This document shows, in pieces, positions 16,916 through 23,492 of a stretch of DNA of 29,360 nucleotides. Numbering within the stretch: the first letter of the stretch is position 1; each line of letters begins with the position of its first letter. The stretch comes from an uncultured bacterium (GTDB taxonomy: Bacteria > Actinomycetota > Coriobacteriia > Coriobacteriales > Coriobacteriaceae), in contig CAJMRZ010000001.1 of the NCBI GenBank assembly GCA_905215945.1, positions 1 to 29,360 of the forward strand. The letters are read 5' to 3'. A program made the translations under genes and the position numbers. A model generated the notes under the pieces. The model searched no databases. It saw nothing but the letters and a program-made list of their open reading frames with translations, and was not told the origin of the DNA.

Positions 16916-16935
16916 CAATGGCAACGTTAACATTT
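16916..16935. promoter_or_regulatory. LacI operator O2, module C
   Basis: CAATGGCAACGTTAACATTT, with the same half-sites as O1 (ATGGCAAC and ATGTTAAC) around ACGT. Confidence 0.75.
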
Positions 16936-16971
16936 GGTCGACAAAAGCCGTTTGGGGAAGCAAAAATGTCG

Positions 16972-17001
16972 GTGAACGGTAGGTTTTGGGTGGTGAGCGT
17001 A
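16972..17001. promoter_or_regulatory. paired 9-mer, 21-bp spacing (module C)
   Basis: GTGAACGGT at 16972 and GTGAGCGTA at 16993. The second is weaker, 6 of 9. TATACT at 17021-17026, a possible -10 of lacI-C without a clear -35, starts 20 bp after the pair. Confidence 0.5.
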
Positions 17002-17060
17002 TGGTGGGGGAGGCGTTGGATATACTTGAAGGCGGTAAAAATGACTGCGCAAGGTGCCAT

Positions 17061-17080
17061 CAATGGCATCGTTGACATAG
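17061..17080. promoter_or_regulatory. LacI operator O3, module C (autoregulation)
   Basis: CAATGGCATCGTTGACATAG resembles O1 and O2 and lies just before the lacI-C start codon. Together with O1, O2 and the 9-mer pair it accounts for the marked parts of the 357-base gap. Nothing clear is seen in 16818-16915. Confidence 0.6.
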
Positions 17081-17092
17081 AAAGATCGACCT

Positions 17093-18097
17093 ATGGCCGC
17101 TGTTAAAAAATCGGTATCCGTTAAGGATGTGGCGCGTCTCGCGGGCGTCTCGGAGCAGACGGTCTCGCGCACCGTGCACGATTCGCCCAGCGTGCGCCCC
17201 GAGACCAAGGAACGCGTGCGTGCCGCCATGCGCGAGCTGGGGTATCGCCCCAATTTTGCCGGTCGATCGCTGCGCCGCGGTAAGTTTAAGACCGTCGGCG
17301 TCGCCATGTTCAACATTACCGGCACCGGCAATCTCGACCGTATGGAGGGCTTTGCCGCCGCCGCCGATAAGCACGGCTATGCCATCACTCTCACTAAAGT
17401 AGACGGGCATCCGTATACCCTCGAGAGCGCATCGTCGCGCATGAGCGCACTGCCAGTGGACGGTATGGTTGTGATCATGAATCGCATGCCGGCAGACTTT
17501 GGCACTTTTGAGCCGCTGCCCGGCATGCAGACGGTGCTCGTTACGATGTTGGAGCACCCGCTCTGTTCAACGGTCGATAACGACCAGTTCGATTGCTCGC
17601 GCCAAGTGGTCGAGTACTTGCTGGGGCAGGGGCACAAGACCGTGCACTTTATCTCGTGTCCCGAGCGCTCGCTTTCGGGCATGCGGCGCGAGGAAGGCTG
17701 GCGTGAGACATTGCGCGCGCATGGCATTGAGCCACCGCGACTTATCCGTGGCGATTGGACGGCGCAGAGCGGATATGCCGCAGGTCAGGCCCTGGCGGAT
17801 GATCCGACCTGTACGGCCATTTATGCTTCCAACGACGCCATGGCCTACGGCTGCATTCGCGGACTCGAGTCGCGCGGAAAGCACGTGCCCGAGGACGTGA
17901 GTGTGGTGGGTGTTGATGACAGTCTGGGCGACATCGTGCCCGATCGTCGCCTGGCCACCGTGCGCTTTGACAACAGGCGCGTCGGCATGTGGGCGGTCGA
18001 CAAGATCGCCGGCGCCGAGGGCGTTGTGTCTGGCGTGGAGCACATGCTGATCCCCGGCGTGCTCGTGGAGGGCGATACGGTACGCGATTTGCGTTAG
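17093..18097 (+). CDS. LacI-family regulator, module C
   Basis: Repressor of 334 residues. The helix-turn-helix at about 8-30 is SVKDVARLAGVSEQTVSRTVHD, with Glu-Gln at the specificity positions and HD where relatives have N-G or N-E. The hinge YRPNFAGRSLRRG leads into a standard effector domain (PVDGMVVIMNRM, YASNDAMAYGCIRGL, EDVSVVGVDD). ATG 17093 begins the family-typical N terminus, but only a weak GAAAGA precedes it. No terminator is visible after the stop, so some read-through into lacF is possible. Divergent from lacE-C; three operators of matching type lie in the gap. Confidence 0.9.
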   Translation: MAAVKKSVSVKDVARLAGVSEQTVSRTVHDSPSVRPETKERVRAAMRELGYRPNFAGRSLRRGKFKTVGVAMFNITGTGNLDRMEGFAAAADKHGYAITLTKVDGHPYTLESASSRMSALPVDGMVVIMNRMPADFGTFEPLPGMQTVLVTMLEHPLCSTVDNDQFDCSRQVVEYLLGQGHKTVHFISCPERSLSGMRREEGWRETLRAHGIEPPRLIRGDWTAQSGYAAGQALADDPTCTAIYASNDAMAYGCIRGLESRGKHVPEDVSVVGVDDSLGDIVPDRRLATVRFDNRRVGMWAVDKIAGAEGVVSGVEHMLIPGVLVEGDTVRDLR

Positions 18098-18128
18098 GGT
18101 GCGGTCCTGTTTGGGTTTCCGCTAATCA

Positions 18129-18148
18129 TGTTTGATATTGTTCGAAAT
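18129..18148. promoter_or_regulatory. tandem decamer, candidate LacR operator (distal, lacF)
   Basis: TGTTTGATAT followed directly by TGTTCGAAAT, 10-bp direct repeat, about 80 bp upstream of the second tandem before lacF. Confidence 0.5.
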
Positions 18149-18157
18149 GGTTTGGAA

Positions 18158-18189
18158 ACCGTTCACGGACGAAAAAAGACCGTTCACGG
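18158..18189. promoter_or_regulatory. paired 11-mer, 21-bp spacing (lacF)
   Basis: ACCGTTCACGG at 18158 and again, identical, at 18179. It is the reverse complement of the 9-mer GTGAACGGT found in the three modules and the best-preserved pair of the set. It lies upstream of the lacF promoter. Confidence 0.65.
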
Positions 18190-18203
18190 CTCGAAATAAC
18201 GGT

Positions 18204-18233
18204 TTGCATTGTTCCTTTTTGTTTGAATGTTAT
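18204..18233 (+). promoter_or_regulatory. candidate lacF promoter with tandem decamer
   Basis: TTGCAT (18204-18209), 18-bp spacer, TGTTAT (18228-18233). The spacer holds the tandem TGTTCCTTTT and TGTTTGAATG (18210-18229), so binding there should block RNA polymerase. Confidence 0.5.
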
Positions 18234-18311
18234 TGTTTCTGTCATACACAGCGCAGCGCGTATGCCCGGACGCGATGCTCTCCATTGGTTCATATGTGAA
18301 AGGAACGCAAT

Positions 18312-18650
18312 ATGGCAACCAAAGAAGAAATCTCGATGGTTGGATTCGAGATTGTCGCATACGCAGGTGACGCCCAGACCGATCTGCTTGCAGCGCTCGA
18401 TGCTGCTCGCGAGGGCGATTTTGAGAAGGCCGAACAGCTGCACAAGGATGCCAGCGATGCACTTATCGGCGCCCACGACACGCAGACCAAGCTGCTTTCG
18501 CAGGAGGCCGGCGGTGGCGAGATGGAGATGACCTTCATCATGGCTCACGCTCAGGACACTCTCATGACCACTATGATCCTGGAGAAGCAGGCCCGCTTTA
18601 CCATCGATGCCTACAAGCGCATCGCCGAGCTCGAGGCCAAGCTCGCCTAA
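18312..18650 (+). CDS. lacF: PTS lactose/cellobiose EIIA
   Basis: Soluble phosphocarrier of 112 residues that passes phosphate from HPr to the EIIB domain. It is an all-helical LacF/CelA type: GFEIVAYAGDAQTDLLAAL, then the active-site motif HAQDTLMT with phosphorylated His79 and metal-ligand Asp82, by correspondence with His78 and Asp81 of lactococcal EIIA-Lac. The position after Asp82 is Thr where most relatives have a second His. The start follows AAAGGA. It has its own promoter region and its own terminator (18681-18711). It is the only EIIA in the window, while three EIICB proteins lack one, so it probably serves all three in trans. Confidence 0.94.
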   Translation: MATKEEISMVGFEIVAYAGDAQTDLLAALDAAREGDFEKAEQLHKDASDALIGAHDTQTKLLSQEAGGGEMEMTFIMAHAQDTLMTTMILEKQARFTIDAYKRIAELEAKLA

Positions 18651-18680
18651 CGAGCCCTCACAACCAAGTCCCCTTCCAAA

Positions 18681-18711
18681 AGCTCTGCCGCTACCCGCGG
18701 CAGGGCTTTTT
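18681..18711 (+). terminator. rho-independent terminator after lacF
   Basis: AGCTCTGCCGC (18681-18691) pairs with GCGGCAGGGCT (18697-18707), with one wobble, and TTTTT follows, 31 bases after the lacF stop. Confidence 0.92.
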
Positions 18712-18724
18712 CTGTCCTCCTCCA

Positions 18725-18791
18725 AGTTGCGGTGAAATAGGGACTGAATAGGGGCCGACGGGCGCAAAACAATCCCTATTCCACCGCAACT
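18725..18791. repeat. inverted repeat, 19-bp arms
   Basis: AGTTGCGGTGAAATAGGGA (18725-18743) is matched by its reverse complement at 18773-18791 with one mismatch, around a 29-base loop. It follows the lacF terminator and is unrelated to the other repeats. It may be a dispersed extragenic element. Confidence 0.7.
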
Positions 18792-18908
18792 CATCCGGAG
18801 ATAGTCATTGGGGACAGTCTTGGTGCGCTCTGTTCGTCTTCCCGTTCGTCTTTTGCTCGGTGGGTATACTTCCTTTCGCATTAAACGCCGGAATGAGGAG
18901 GTATCCAA

Positions 18909-19922
18909 ATGCCGGACAATGGATCGATTCAAAAGAAAGATGCGCACGAGATGGCTCATGGGCGTCCTGTCCAGATAACCGAGCACACGACGGTAACCGA
19001 GCTGCAGCCCAGTCTGTCCGATGTCGTGTGCGCAAACAAAAAGCTGCAGATTGGCTTTATCGTTGCGCTCGTGGTACTGGCGCTGCTGTCGGGCTTTGTA
19101 GCTCGTCCGCATTTCGCCGATACCAAAACTTGGGACTCCACCATCGAGGTCATCGATCAAAAGAAAGGTAACGTTTTGGCGCTCACGACCTCGTGCGTCG
19201 CCCTATCTGCGGGTATCACTGCGCTGCCGGGCGATACGGGAACGCCGGTTGCCGAGCAGCTCGCGCAGCTTTCGGGTAACTTGGGCATCGTGCTTGCCGT
19301 GCTCTACCTCGAGAAATACCTGCTGACCATTTTGTGGTCGGTTGGCCTGGGCATCCTGATCCCGTTTGCGCTGGTGCTCCTTGCGGTGTCGCTCGGCATT
19401 CACGGGCGCTGGAGCACGAGCGCCGTCCTGCGCCGCGTGGCGACTCGCGTGCTGGTGGTCGCCACGATCGGCATGGCGTTGGTGCCTGCAAGCGTATGGG
19501 TGTCGCAAAAGGTCGACGAAACGTATCGAGTGAGCATCGAAGCGGCCGAGCAAAAGGCGGCCGACGCTGCGGGTACGGCAAATAGTGATAGCTCCAAAGC
19601 AAGCAAGAAAAAGACCGAGTCCACAGAGTCCAAGAACGTGCTTGAGCAGCTTGCCGACGGTGCCTCAAGCCTGGTCACGTCGGTAACCAGTGGTGCCAAG
19701 CAGATGACCGACGAGATCGTGCAGCAGGTGACCGACCTTATCGAAGGCGTCATCGTGATGATCGTGACCTCGTGCGTGATTCCATTGCTGGTGCTCGCGG
19801 CGTTTTTGTGGCTGGGGCACACCCTGCTGGGGATTGATATTTCCGGCCCGGCGAACTATTTGACGGGTCGCTTTCTGAGCGCTCCGTCCAAGCACGCCAA
19901 AAAGGGCGGGCAGTCCGAGTAG
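18909..19922 (+). CDS. membrane protein of unknown function
   Basis: I do not recognise this 337-residue protein. It begins with a polar segment (1-45). Hydrophobic segments that could span the membrane lie at about 48-66, 139-163, 179-199 and 280-303, with weaker ones near 88-104 and 121-135. Between 205 and 275 is a polar, charged loop rich in Ala, Ser, Lys and Glu (EAAEQKAADAAG, KASKKKTESTESK), probably extended or coiled. The C terminus is basic. ATG 18909 has an excellent GAGGAGG. It has its own terminator (19957-19991) and sits between lacF and lacA, but nothing in the protein links it to sugar uptake. Confidence 0.8.
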   Translation: MPDNGSIQKKDAHEMAHGRPVQITEHTTVTELQPSLSDVVCANKKLQIGFIVALVVLALLSGFVARPHFADTKTWDSTIEVIDQKKGNVLALTTSCVALSAGITALPGDTGTPVAEQLAQLSGNLGIVLAVLYLEKYLLTILWSVGLGILIPFALVLLAVSLGIHGRWSTSAVLRRVATRVLVVATIGMALVPASVWVSQKVDETYRVSIEAAEQKAADAAGTANSDSSKASKKKTESTESKNVLEQLADGASSLVTSVTSGAKQMTDEIVQQVTDLIEGVIVMIVTSCVIPLLVLAAFLWLGHTLLGIDISGPANYLTGRFLSAPSKHAKKGGQSE

Positions 19923-19956
19923 CTAAAACAGCTGTATATACCGGGGCATACTGCCG

Positions 19957-19991
19957 AAGGGCGGCCGAGACACGTTCTCGGCCGCCCTTTT
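19957..19991 (+). terminator. rho-independent terminator after the membrane protein
   Basis: AAGGGCGGCCGAGA (19957-19970) pairs perfectly with TCTCGGCCGCCCTT (19976-19989), followed by a T run. It lies 34 bases past the stop. Confidence 0.92.
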
Positions 19992-20029
19992 GTTTGTTGA
20001 ATACGTGGCAGGGTGGGCTTTCCCCGATT

Positions 20030-20059
20030 CCAAACGGTCAGCAATCATCCGCGAACGGT
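20030..20059. promoter_or_regulatory. paired 9-mer, 21-bp spacing (lacA)
   Basis: CCAAACGGT at 20030 and GCGAACGGT at 20051, start-to-start 21 bp. A short palindrome, TTTGTTC (20061-20067) with GAACAAA (20074-20080), follows. With the promoter and terminator it accounts for the 308-base gap before lacA. Confidence 0.6.
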
Positions 20060-20096
20060 ATTTGTTCAAAAAAGAACAAAGACAAACAAATAATTC

Positions 20097-20126
20097 TTGC
20101 AGTTGATGTTCGAATGTGTTCAAATA
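20097..20126 (+). promoter_or_regulatory. candidate lacA promoter with tandem decamer operator
   Basis: TTGCAG (20097-20102), 17-bp spacer, TCAAAT (20120-20125). TGTTCGAATG and TGTTCAAATA form the 10-bp tandem at 20107-20126, covering spacer and -10. Confidence 0.5.
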
Positions 20127-20230
20127 AACATGAACAGTGAAGAACCGCACATTCAGATGCCCGGACCTGAACGCGATTCAACACTTCCAAACAGAAACTA
20201 CGCACCTGCGTATCTCTCAAGGAGGATGTC

Positions 20231-20659
20231 ATGAGGGTTGTAATCGCTTCCGATGCCGACGGTATGTCGATGAAGGAGTCCATCAAGGAGATGCTCATCG
20301 CCGACGGTCACGAGGTCGTCGACTATTCCGAGACCCCTGCCGCGGACTTTGTCGATTCCGCGACCGCCGTTGCCAAGGACCTGCTGGAGCACAAGGATTC
20401 CCAGGGCTTCGCATTCGATAAGTACGGCGTCGGCTCCTATATGGCCGCCGTCAAGATCAAGGGCATGGTCGTGGCCAACATTTCCGACGAGCGTTCCGCT
20501 TACATGACCCGCGAGCACAACGGCTCGCGCATGGTCACCATGGGCCCGGGCGTTGTGGGCACCGAGGTCGCCAAGAAGATCGCCCGCGAGTTCCTGCGTG
20601 CCCAGTACGCCGGCGGCCGTCACCAGATCCGTGTCGACATGCTCAACAAGATGGCCTAA
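20231..20659 (+). CDS. lacA: galactose-6-phosphate isomerase subunit LacA
   Basis: One subunit of the LacAB enzyme, which converts galactose-6-phosphate to tagatose-6-phosphate. It has 142 residues, the usual size, and the RpiB/LacAB fold. Close LacA marks are DFVDSATAVAKD, the loop FDKYGVGSYMA without the active-site cysteine found in LacB, and the C-terminal GGRHQIRVDMLNKM, which matches staphylococcal LacA almost residue for residue. ATG 20231 follows AAGGAGG. First gene of a plus-strand run lacA-lacB-lacX-lacC with gaps of 56-119 bp, so probably one transcript from the promoter at 20097-20125. Confidence 0.96.
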   Translation: MRVVIASDADGMSMKESIKEMLIADGHEVVDYSETPAADFVDSATAVAKDLLEHKDSQGFAFDKYGVGSYMAAVKIKGMVVANISDERSAYMTREHNGSRMVTMGPGVVGTEVAKKIAREFLRAQYAGGRHQIRVDMLNKMA

Positions 20660-20722
20660 CGAGAGCCACCGAGAACTCGAACTTCTACCTCAACTTGTGA
20701 ATTCAGACGAAAGGACGTTCTG

Positions 20723-21247
20723 ATGAAGAAGACCATCGCAATCGGTTGCGACCATATCGTTACGGACGAGAAGATCTATCTGGCCGACCGCCTGGAGCAG
20801 GCTGGCTACAAGGTGCTCGACTGCGGCACCTACAGCCACACCCGTACGCACTATCCCATCTACGGTAAGGCCGTGGGCGAGGCTGTCGCCAGCGGCAAGG
20901 CCGATTTTGGCGTGGCCCTGTGCGGCACCGGCATCGGCATCACCAACGCCGTCAACAAGGTTCCCGGCGCCCGCTGCGCCCTGGTCCGCGATATGACCTC
21001 TGCCCTGTATGCCCGTCGCGAGCTCAACGCCAACATCGTGGGCTTTGGCGGCAAGATCACCGGCGAGTTCCTGATGGCCGATATCATGCTTGCCTTCCTG
21101 GAGGAGCCCTACGAGAAGACCCCCGAGCACGATGCCCTGATCGCCAAGATCGATGCCTGCAATAAGGCCGATGCCGAGGCTCAGGCTGACCCGCACTTCT
21201 TTGACGAGTTCCTCGAGAAGTGGGACCGCGGCGAATACCACGATTAG
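20723..21247 (+). CDS. lacB: galactose-6-phosphate isomerase subunit LacB
   Basis: Partner of LacA. The 174 residues include the N-terminal GCDHIVTD (Asp10, His11), the RpiB-like active site CGTGIGI with Cys67, and [23 protein letters not shown]. The C-terminal [19 protein letters not shown] agrees with known LacB proteins essentially without change. That conservation separates LacB from ribose-5-phosphate isomerase B. The start follows AAAGGA. It lies 63 bp after lacA. Confidence 0.97.
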   Translation: MKKTIAIGCDHIVTDEKIYLADRLEQAGYKVLDCGTYSHTRTHYPIYGKAVGEAVASGKADFGVALCGTGIGITNAVNKVPGARCALVRDMTSALYARRELNANIVGFGGKITGEFLMADIMLAFLEEPYEKTPEHDALIAKIDACNKADAEAQADPHFFDEFLEKWDRGEYHD

Positions 21248-21366
21248 CGGGTATCCGGCGTAATTAACTAGTCCGTTGACGGCTCGCGTTTCTGTGAGGG
21301 GGCGCGAGCCGGTTTTCTATCAGCCCTATTGACTTGGCGGGCTGTCGTAAGAAAGGGAAGGCTCCT

Positions 21367-22248
21367 ATGGAGTTTGTTCTTGATAACGGTTCTGTTCGCG
21401 TGGTACTGAGCACGGCTGGCGGATCGTTCACTTCGATTAAAGCCAACGGTCGCGAGTACCTGTGGCAGGGCGATCCTTCGGTCTGGTCGGGCCAGGCACC
21501 CATTTGCTTCCCGATCTGCGGCGGCCTTCGTGATGGTCACGCAATGACCATGGGCGGCCGCGAGGTAAAGTTCGCCCGCCACGGCTTTGCGCGCAAACAG
21601 GAGTGGAAGCTCGAGGAGCAGAGCGACAACATGGTTGCGCTGAGTCTAAGCTCTGCCGACCATGCCGAGTTGCTCGAGCAGTACCCGTATCCGTTTAAGA
21701 TCGTTGCTCGTTACACGATCGATGCGGAGAAGGTGGCCGTGTCGTACGAGGTGACCAATGAGGGCACCGAGGACATGCCGTTCTTTGTGGGCGGTCACCC
21801 TGGCTTTAAGTGCCCGCTTGACGAGGGCGAGTCCTATGACGACTACGAGCTCCGTTTTGAGCAGCGCGAGGCCGCCGAGCTCTGTACTGCCGTTCCCTCG
21901 ACGGGCCTGATTGATGTTGAGCATCGCAGCAAGAACCCGATGGTTGGCCATGACCTGCCGCTGACCCACGAACTCTTTGACTTCGCGGAGACCATCTTTG
22001 ACGTGCTCGAGAGCCGCGTGGTTACGCTGACCAAGAAGACCGAGGACAAGGGCGTGCGACTGACGTTCCCCGATATGCCGTACCTGATTGTGTGGAGCAA
22101 GCCCGAGGGTGACTTTGTGGCCGTGGAACCGTGGGGCGGCCTGTCCACCTGCTCCGACGAGGACGATATCCTGGAGCACAAGCGCGGCTGCCTGGTGGCC
22201 AAGCCGGGGGAGACCGTTACCCGCGGCTTTGAGATCGAGATCCTTTAA
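21367..22248 (+). CDS. lacX: aldose 1-epimerase family protein, LacX-like
   Basis: A 293-residue protein of the galactose-mutarotase fold, of the shorter LacX/YihR type rather than GalM. It has APICFPICGGLRDG, HGFARKQEW (about 72-80), GGHPGFKCPL and the end SKPEGDFVAVEPWGG. LacX occurs at the end of lactococcal lac operons; its exact substrate, perhaps a sugar phosphate anomer, is not settled. I chose ATG 21367 because AGGGAAGG ends about 5 bases before it. A longer TTG frame from 21334 adds a tail that does not fit the fold. It lies between lacB and lacC, which supports a role in galactose-6-phosphate or tagatose-6-phosphate flux. Confidence 0.85.
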   Translation: MEFVLDNGSVRVVLSTAGGSFTSIKANGREYLWQGDPSVWSGQAPICFPICGGLRDGHAMTMGGREVKFARHGFARKQEWKLEEQSDNMVALSLSSADHAELLEQYPYPFKIVARYTIDAEKVAVSYEVTNEGTEDMPFFVGGHPGFKCPLDEGESYDDYELRFEQREAAELCTAVPSTGLIDVEHRSKNPMVGHDLPLTHELFDFAETIFDVLESRVVTLTKKTEDKGVRLTFPDMPYLIVWSKPEGDFVAVEPWGGLSTCSDEDDILEHKRGCLVAKPGETVTRGFEIEIL

Positions 22249-22304
22249 CGAGCTATCGTATGTTTGGGGCCGCGCGTGTCGTGCCCCGGAAACAGGAGTT
22301 CAAT

Positions 22305-23240
22305 ATGATTCTGACCGTTACCATGAACCCGTCGATTGATACGCGCTATCAGCTCGACAAGCTGATCATCGACGATGTAAACCGCGTGACGCCCGAAAAG
22401 ACCGCTGGCGGCAAGGGCCTTAACGTGAGCCGTGTGCTGCTGCAGTTGGGCGACGATGTGCTCGCGACCGGTCTGCTCGGCGGCCACATGGGTGCCTATA
22501 TGGCCGAGCTTATGGATGCCGACGGCGTCAAGAACGACTTTGTGCCTATTGCCGGTGAGACGCGCATCTGCCTGAATATCCTGCACGAGGGCAATCAGAC
22601 CGAGCTTTTGGAGAGCGGCCCGCAGATCGCCCCGGCCGAGCTCGAGGCCTTTACGGCAAAATTCGCCGAGCTTGCAGCAAAGGCGGACGTTGTGACGCTT
22701 TCGGGCTCGCTGCCGCGTGGTGTCGATGCCGGCTACTATGCCGAGCTCGTCAAGATTGCCGAGGAGGCGGGCGCCAAGGTGCTGCTCGACACCTCGGGCG
22801 CATCGCTGGAGGCCGCGCTGGAGTCCGACGCTAAGCCTGAGCTCGTAAAGCCCAACCTGACCGAGATTAACGGCCTGCTGGGTACGTCCTTTACGACCGA
22901 TGATGTCGATGCCCTGCGCGAGGCGCTTGCCGCCGATGACCGTTTTGCCGGTATCCCCTGGGTTGTCGTTTCGATGGGCGCTGCCGGTTCGGTGGGCTTC
23001 CATGAGGGTCGCGCGTTCCGCGCCAAGACGCCCGCGATTGCGGCTGTGAACGCGACGGGTTCCGGTGACTCGACCATTGCCGGTTTTGCGCATGCCATTG
23101 CTGCTGGTGCCGACGATGTCACGGTGCTCAAGACCGCCAATACCTGCGGCAAGCTCAACGCCATGGATCCCAAGACCGGCCACCTGGTCATGGACCGCTG
23201 GGACGAGGTCTACAACAGCGTTGTCGTGACTGAACTGTAG
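22305..23240 (+). CDS. lacC: tagatose-6-phosphate kinase (PfkB family)
   Basis: Phosphorylates tagatose-6-phosphate to tagatose-1,6-bisphosphate with ATP. The 311 residues have both PfkB signatures: GGKGLNVSRVL at 35-45 and NATGSGDSTIAGF at 249-261, with catalytic Asp255. The substrate-side motif TMNPSIDTRYQLD matches LacC and 1-phosphofructokinase. The operon position next to lacAB points to LacC; 1-phosphofructokinase is the alternative by sequence alone. ATG 22305 follows CAGGAG; a frame from 22260 is longer but unsupported. It ends the run. The next step, an aldolase (LacD), is absent here. Confidence 0.92.
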   Translation: MILTVTMNPSIDTRYQLDKLIIDDVNRVTPEKTAGGKGLNVSRVLLQLGDDVLATGLLGGHMGAYMAELMDADGVKNDFVPIAGETRICLNILHEGNQTELLESGPQIAPAELEAFTAKFAELAAKADVVTLSGSLPRGVDAGYYAELVKIAEEAGAKVLLDTSGASLEAALESDAKPELVKPNLTEINGLLGTSFTTDDVDALREALAADDRFAGIPWVVVSMGAAGSVGFHEGRAFRAKTPAIAAVNATGSGDSTIAGFAHAIAAGADDVTVLKTANTCGKLNAMDPKTGHLVMDRWDEVYNSVVVTEL

Positions 23241-23241
23241 G

Positions 23242-23269
23242 GTTACGCGGTTTTACCAAACCGCGTAAC
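23242..23269 (+). other. hairpin directly after lacC
   Basis: GTTACGCGGTTT (23242-23253) pairs perfectly with AAACCGCGTAAC (23258-23269), starting just past the lacC stop. No T tract follows. It may protect the mRNA end or work together with the larger structure at 23283-23381. Confidence 0.65.
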
Positions 23270-23282
23270 GGCTCGACGCTGC

Positions 23283-23381
23283 AAACGCCCCTAAGCGGCA
23301 ATCTGACGTTCAATCGTCGGTCGCGTACCGAAGTACGCTTCCCTCCTCTTTCACGTCACCTTGCTCGCTTAGGGGCGTTTT
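23283..23381 (+). repeat. large structured element, possible terminator or small RNA
   Basis: AAACGCCCCTAAGCG (23283-23297) pairs perfectly with CGCTTAGGGGCGTTT (23366-23380), closing a 68-base loop. The loop has two inner hairpins: GACG/CGTC (23305-23318) and GCGTAC with GTACGC around a CGAA tetraloop (23323-23338). TTTT ends the structure. It may be a dispersed extragenic element. Confidence 0.6.
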
Positions 23382-23428
23382 CGCTGACGTGAGCTCAACC
23401 TGCGGCGCAATGTCAGCAACCAAGCCGA

Positions 23429-23474
23429 AAACAAAAAAGGCCGAAGTCCCAAAAGGCTTCGGCCTTTGTTTTTT
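23429..23474. terminator. bidirectional terminator after the nucleoid protein gene
   Basis: AAAGGCCGAAG (23436-23446) pairs with CTTCGGCCTTT (23457-23467), with T-rich tails on both strands. It lies 18 bases beyond the minus-strand stop at 23493. Confidence 0.92.
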
Positions 23475-23492
23475 GCAACGTCCAAGAGCAGT

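Noticed and set aside
18153..18166. TGGAAACCGTTCAC as a catabolite (cre-like) site before lacF.
   Set aside because: It does not fit the cre consensus at the central positions, and the sequence is better explained by the paired 11-mer ACCGTTCACGG.
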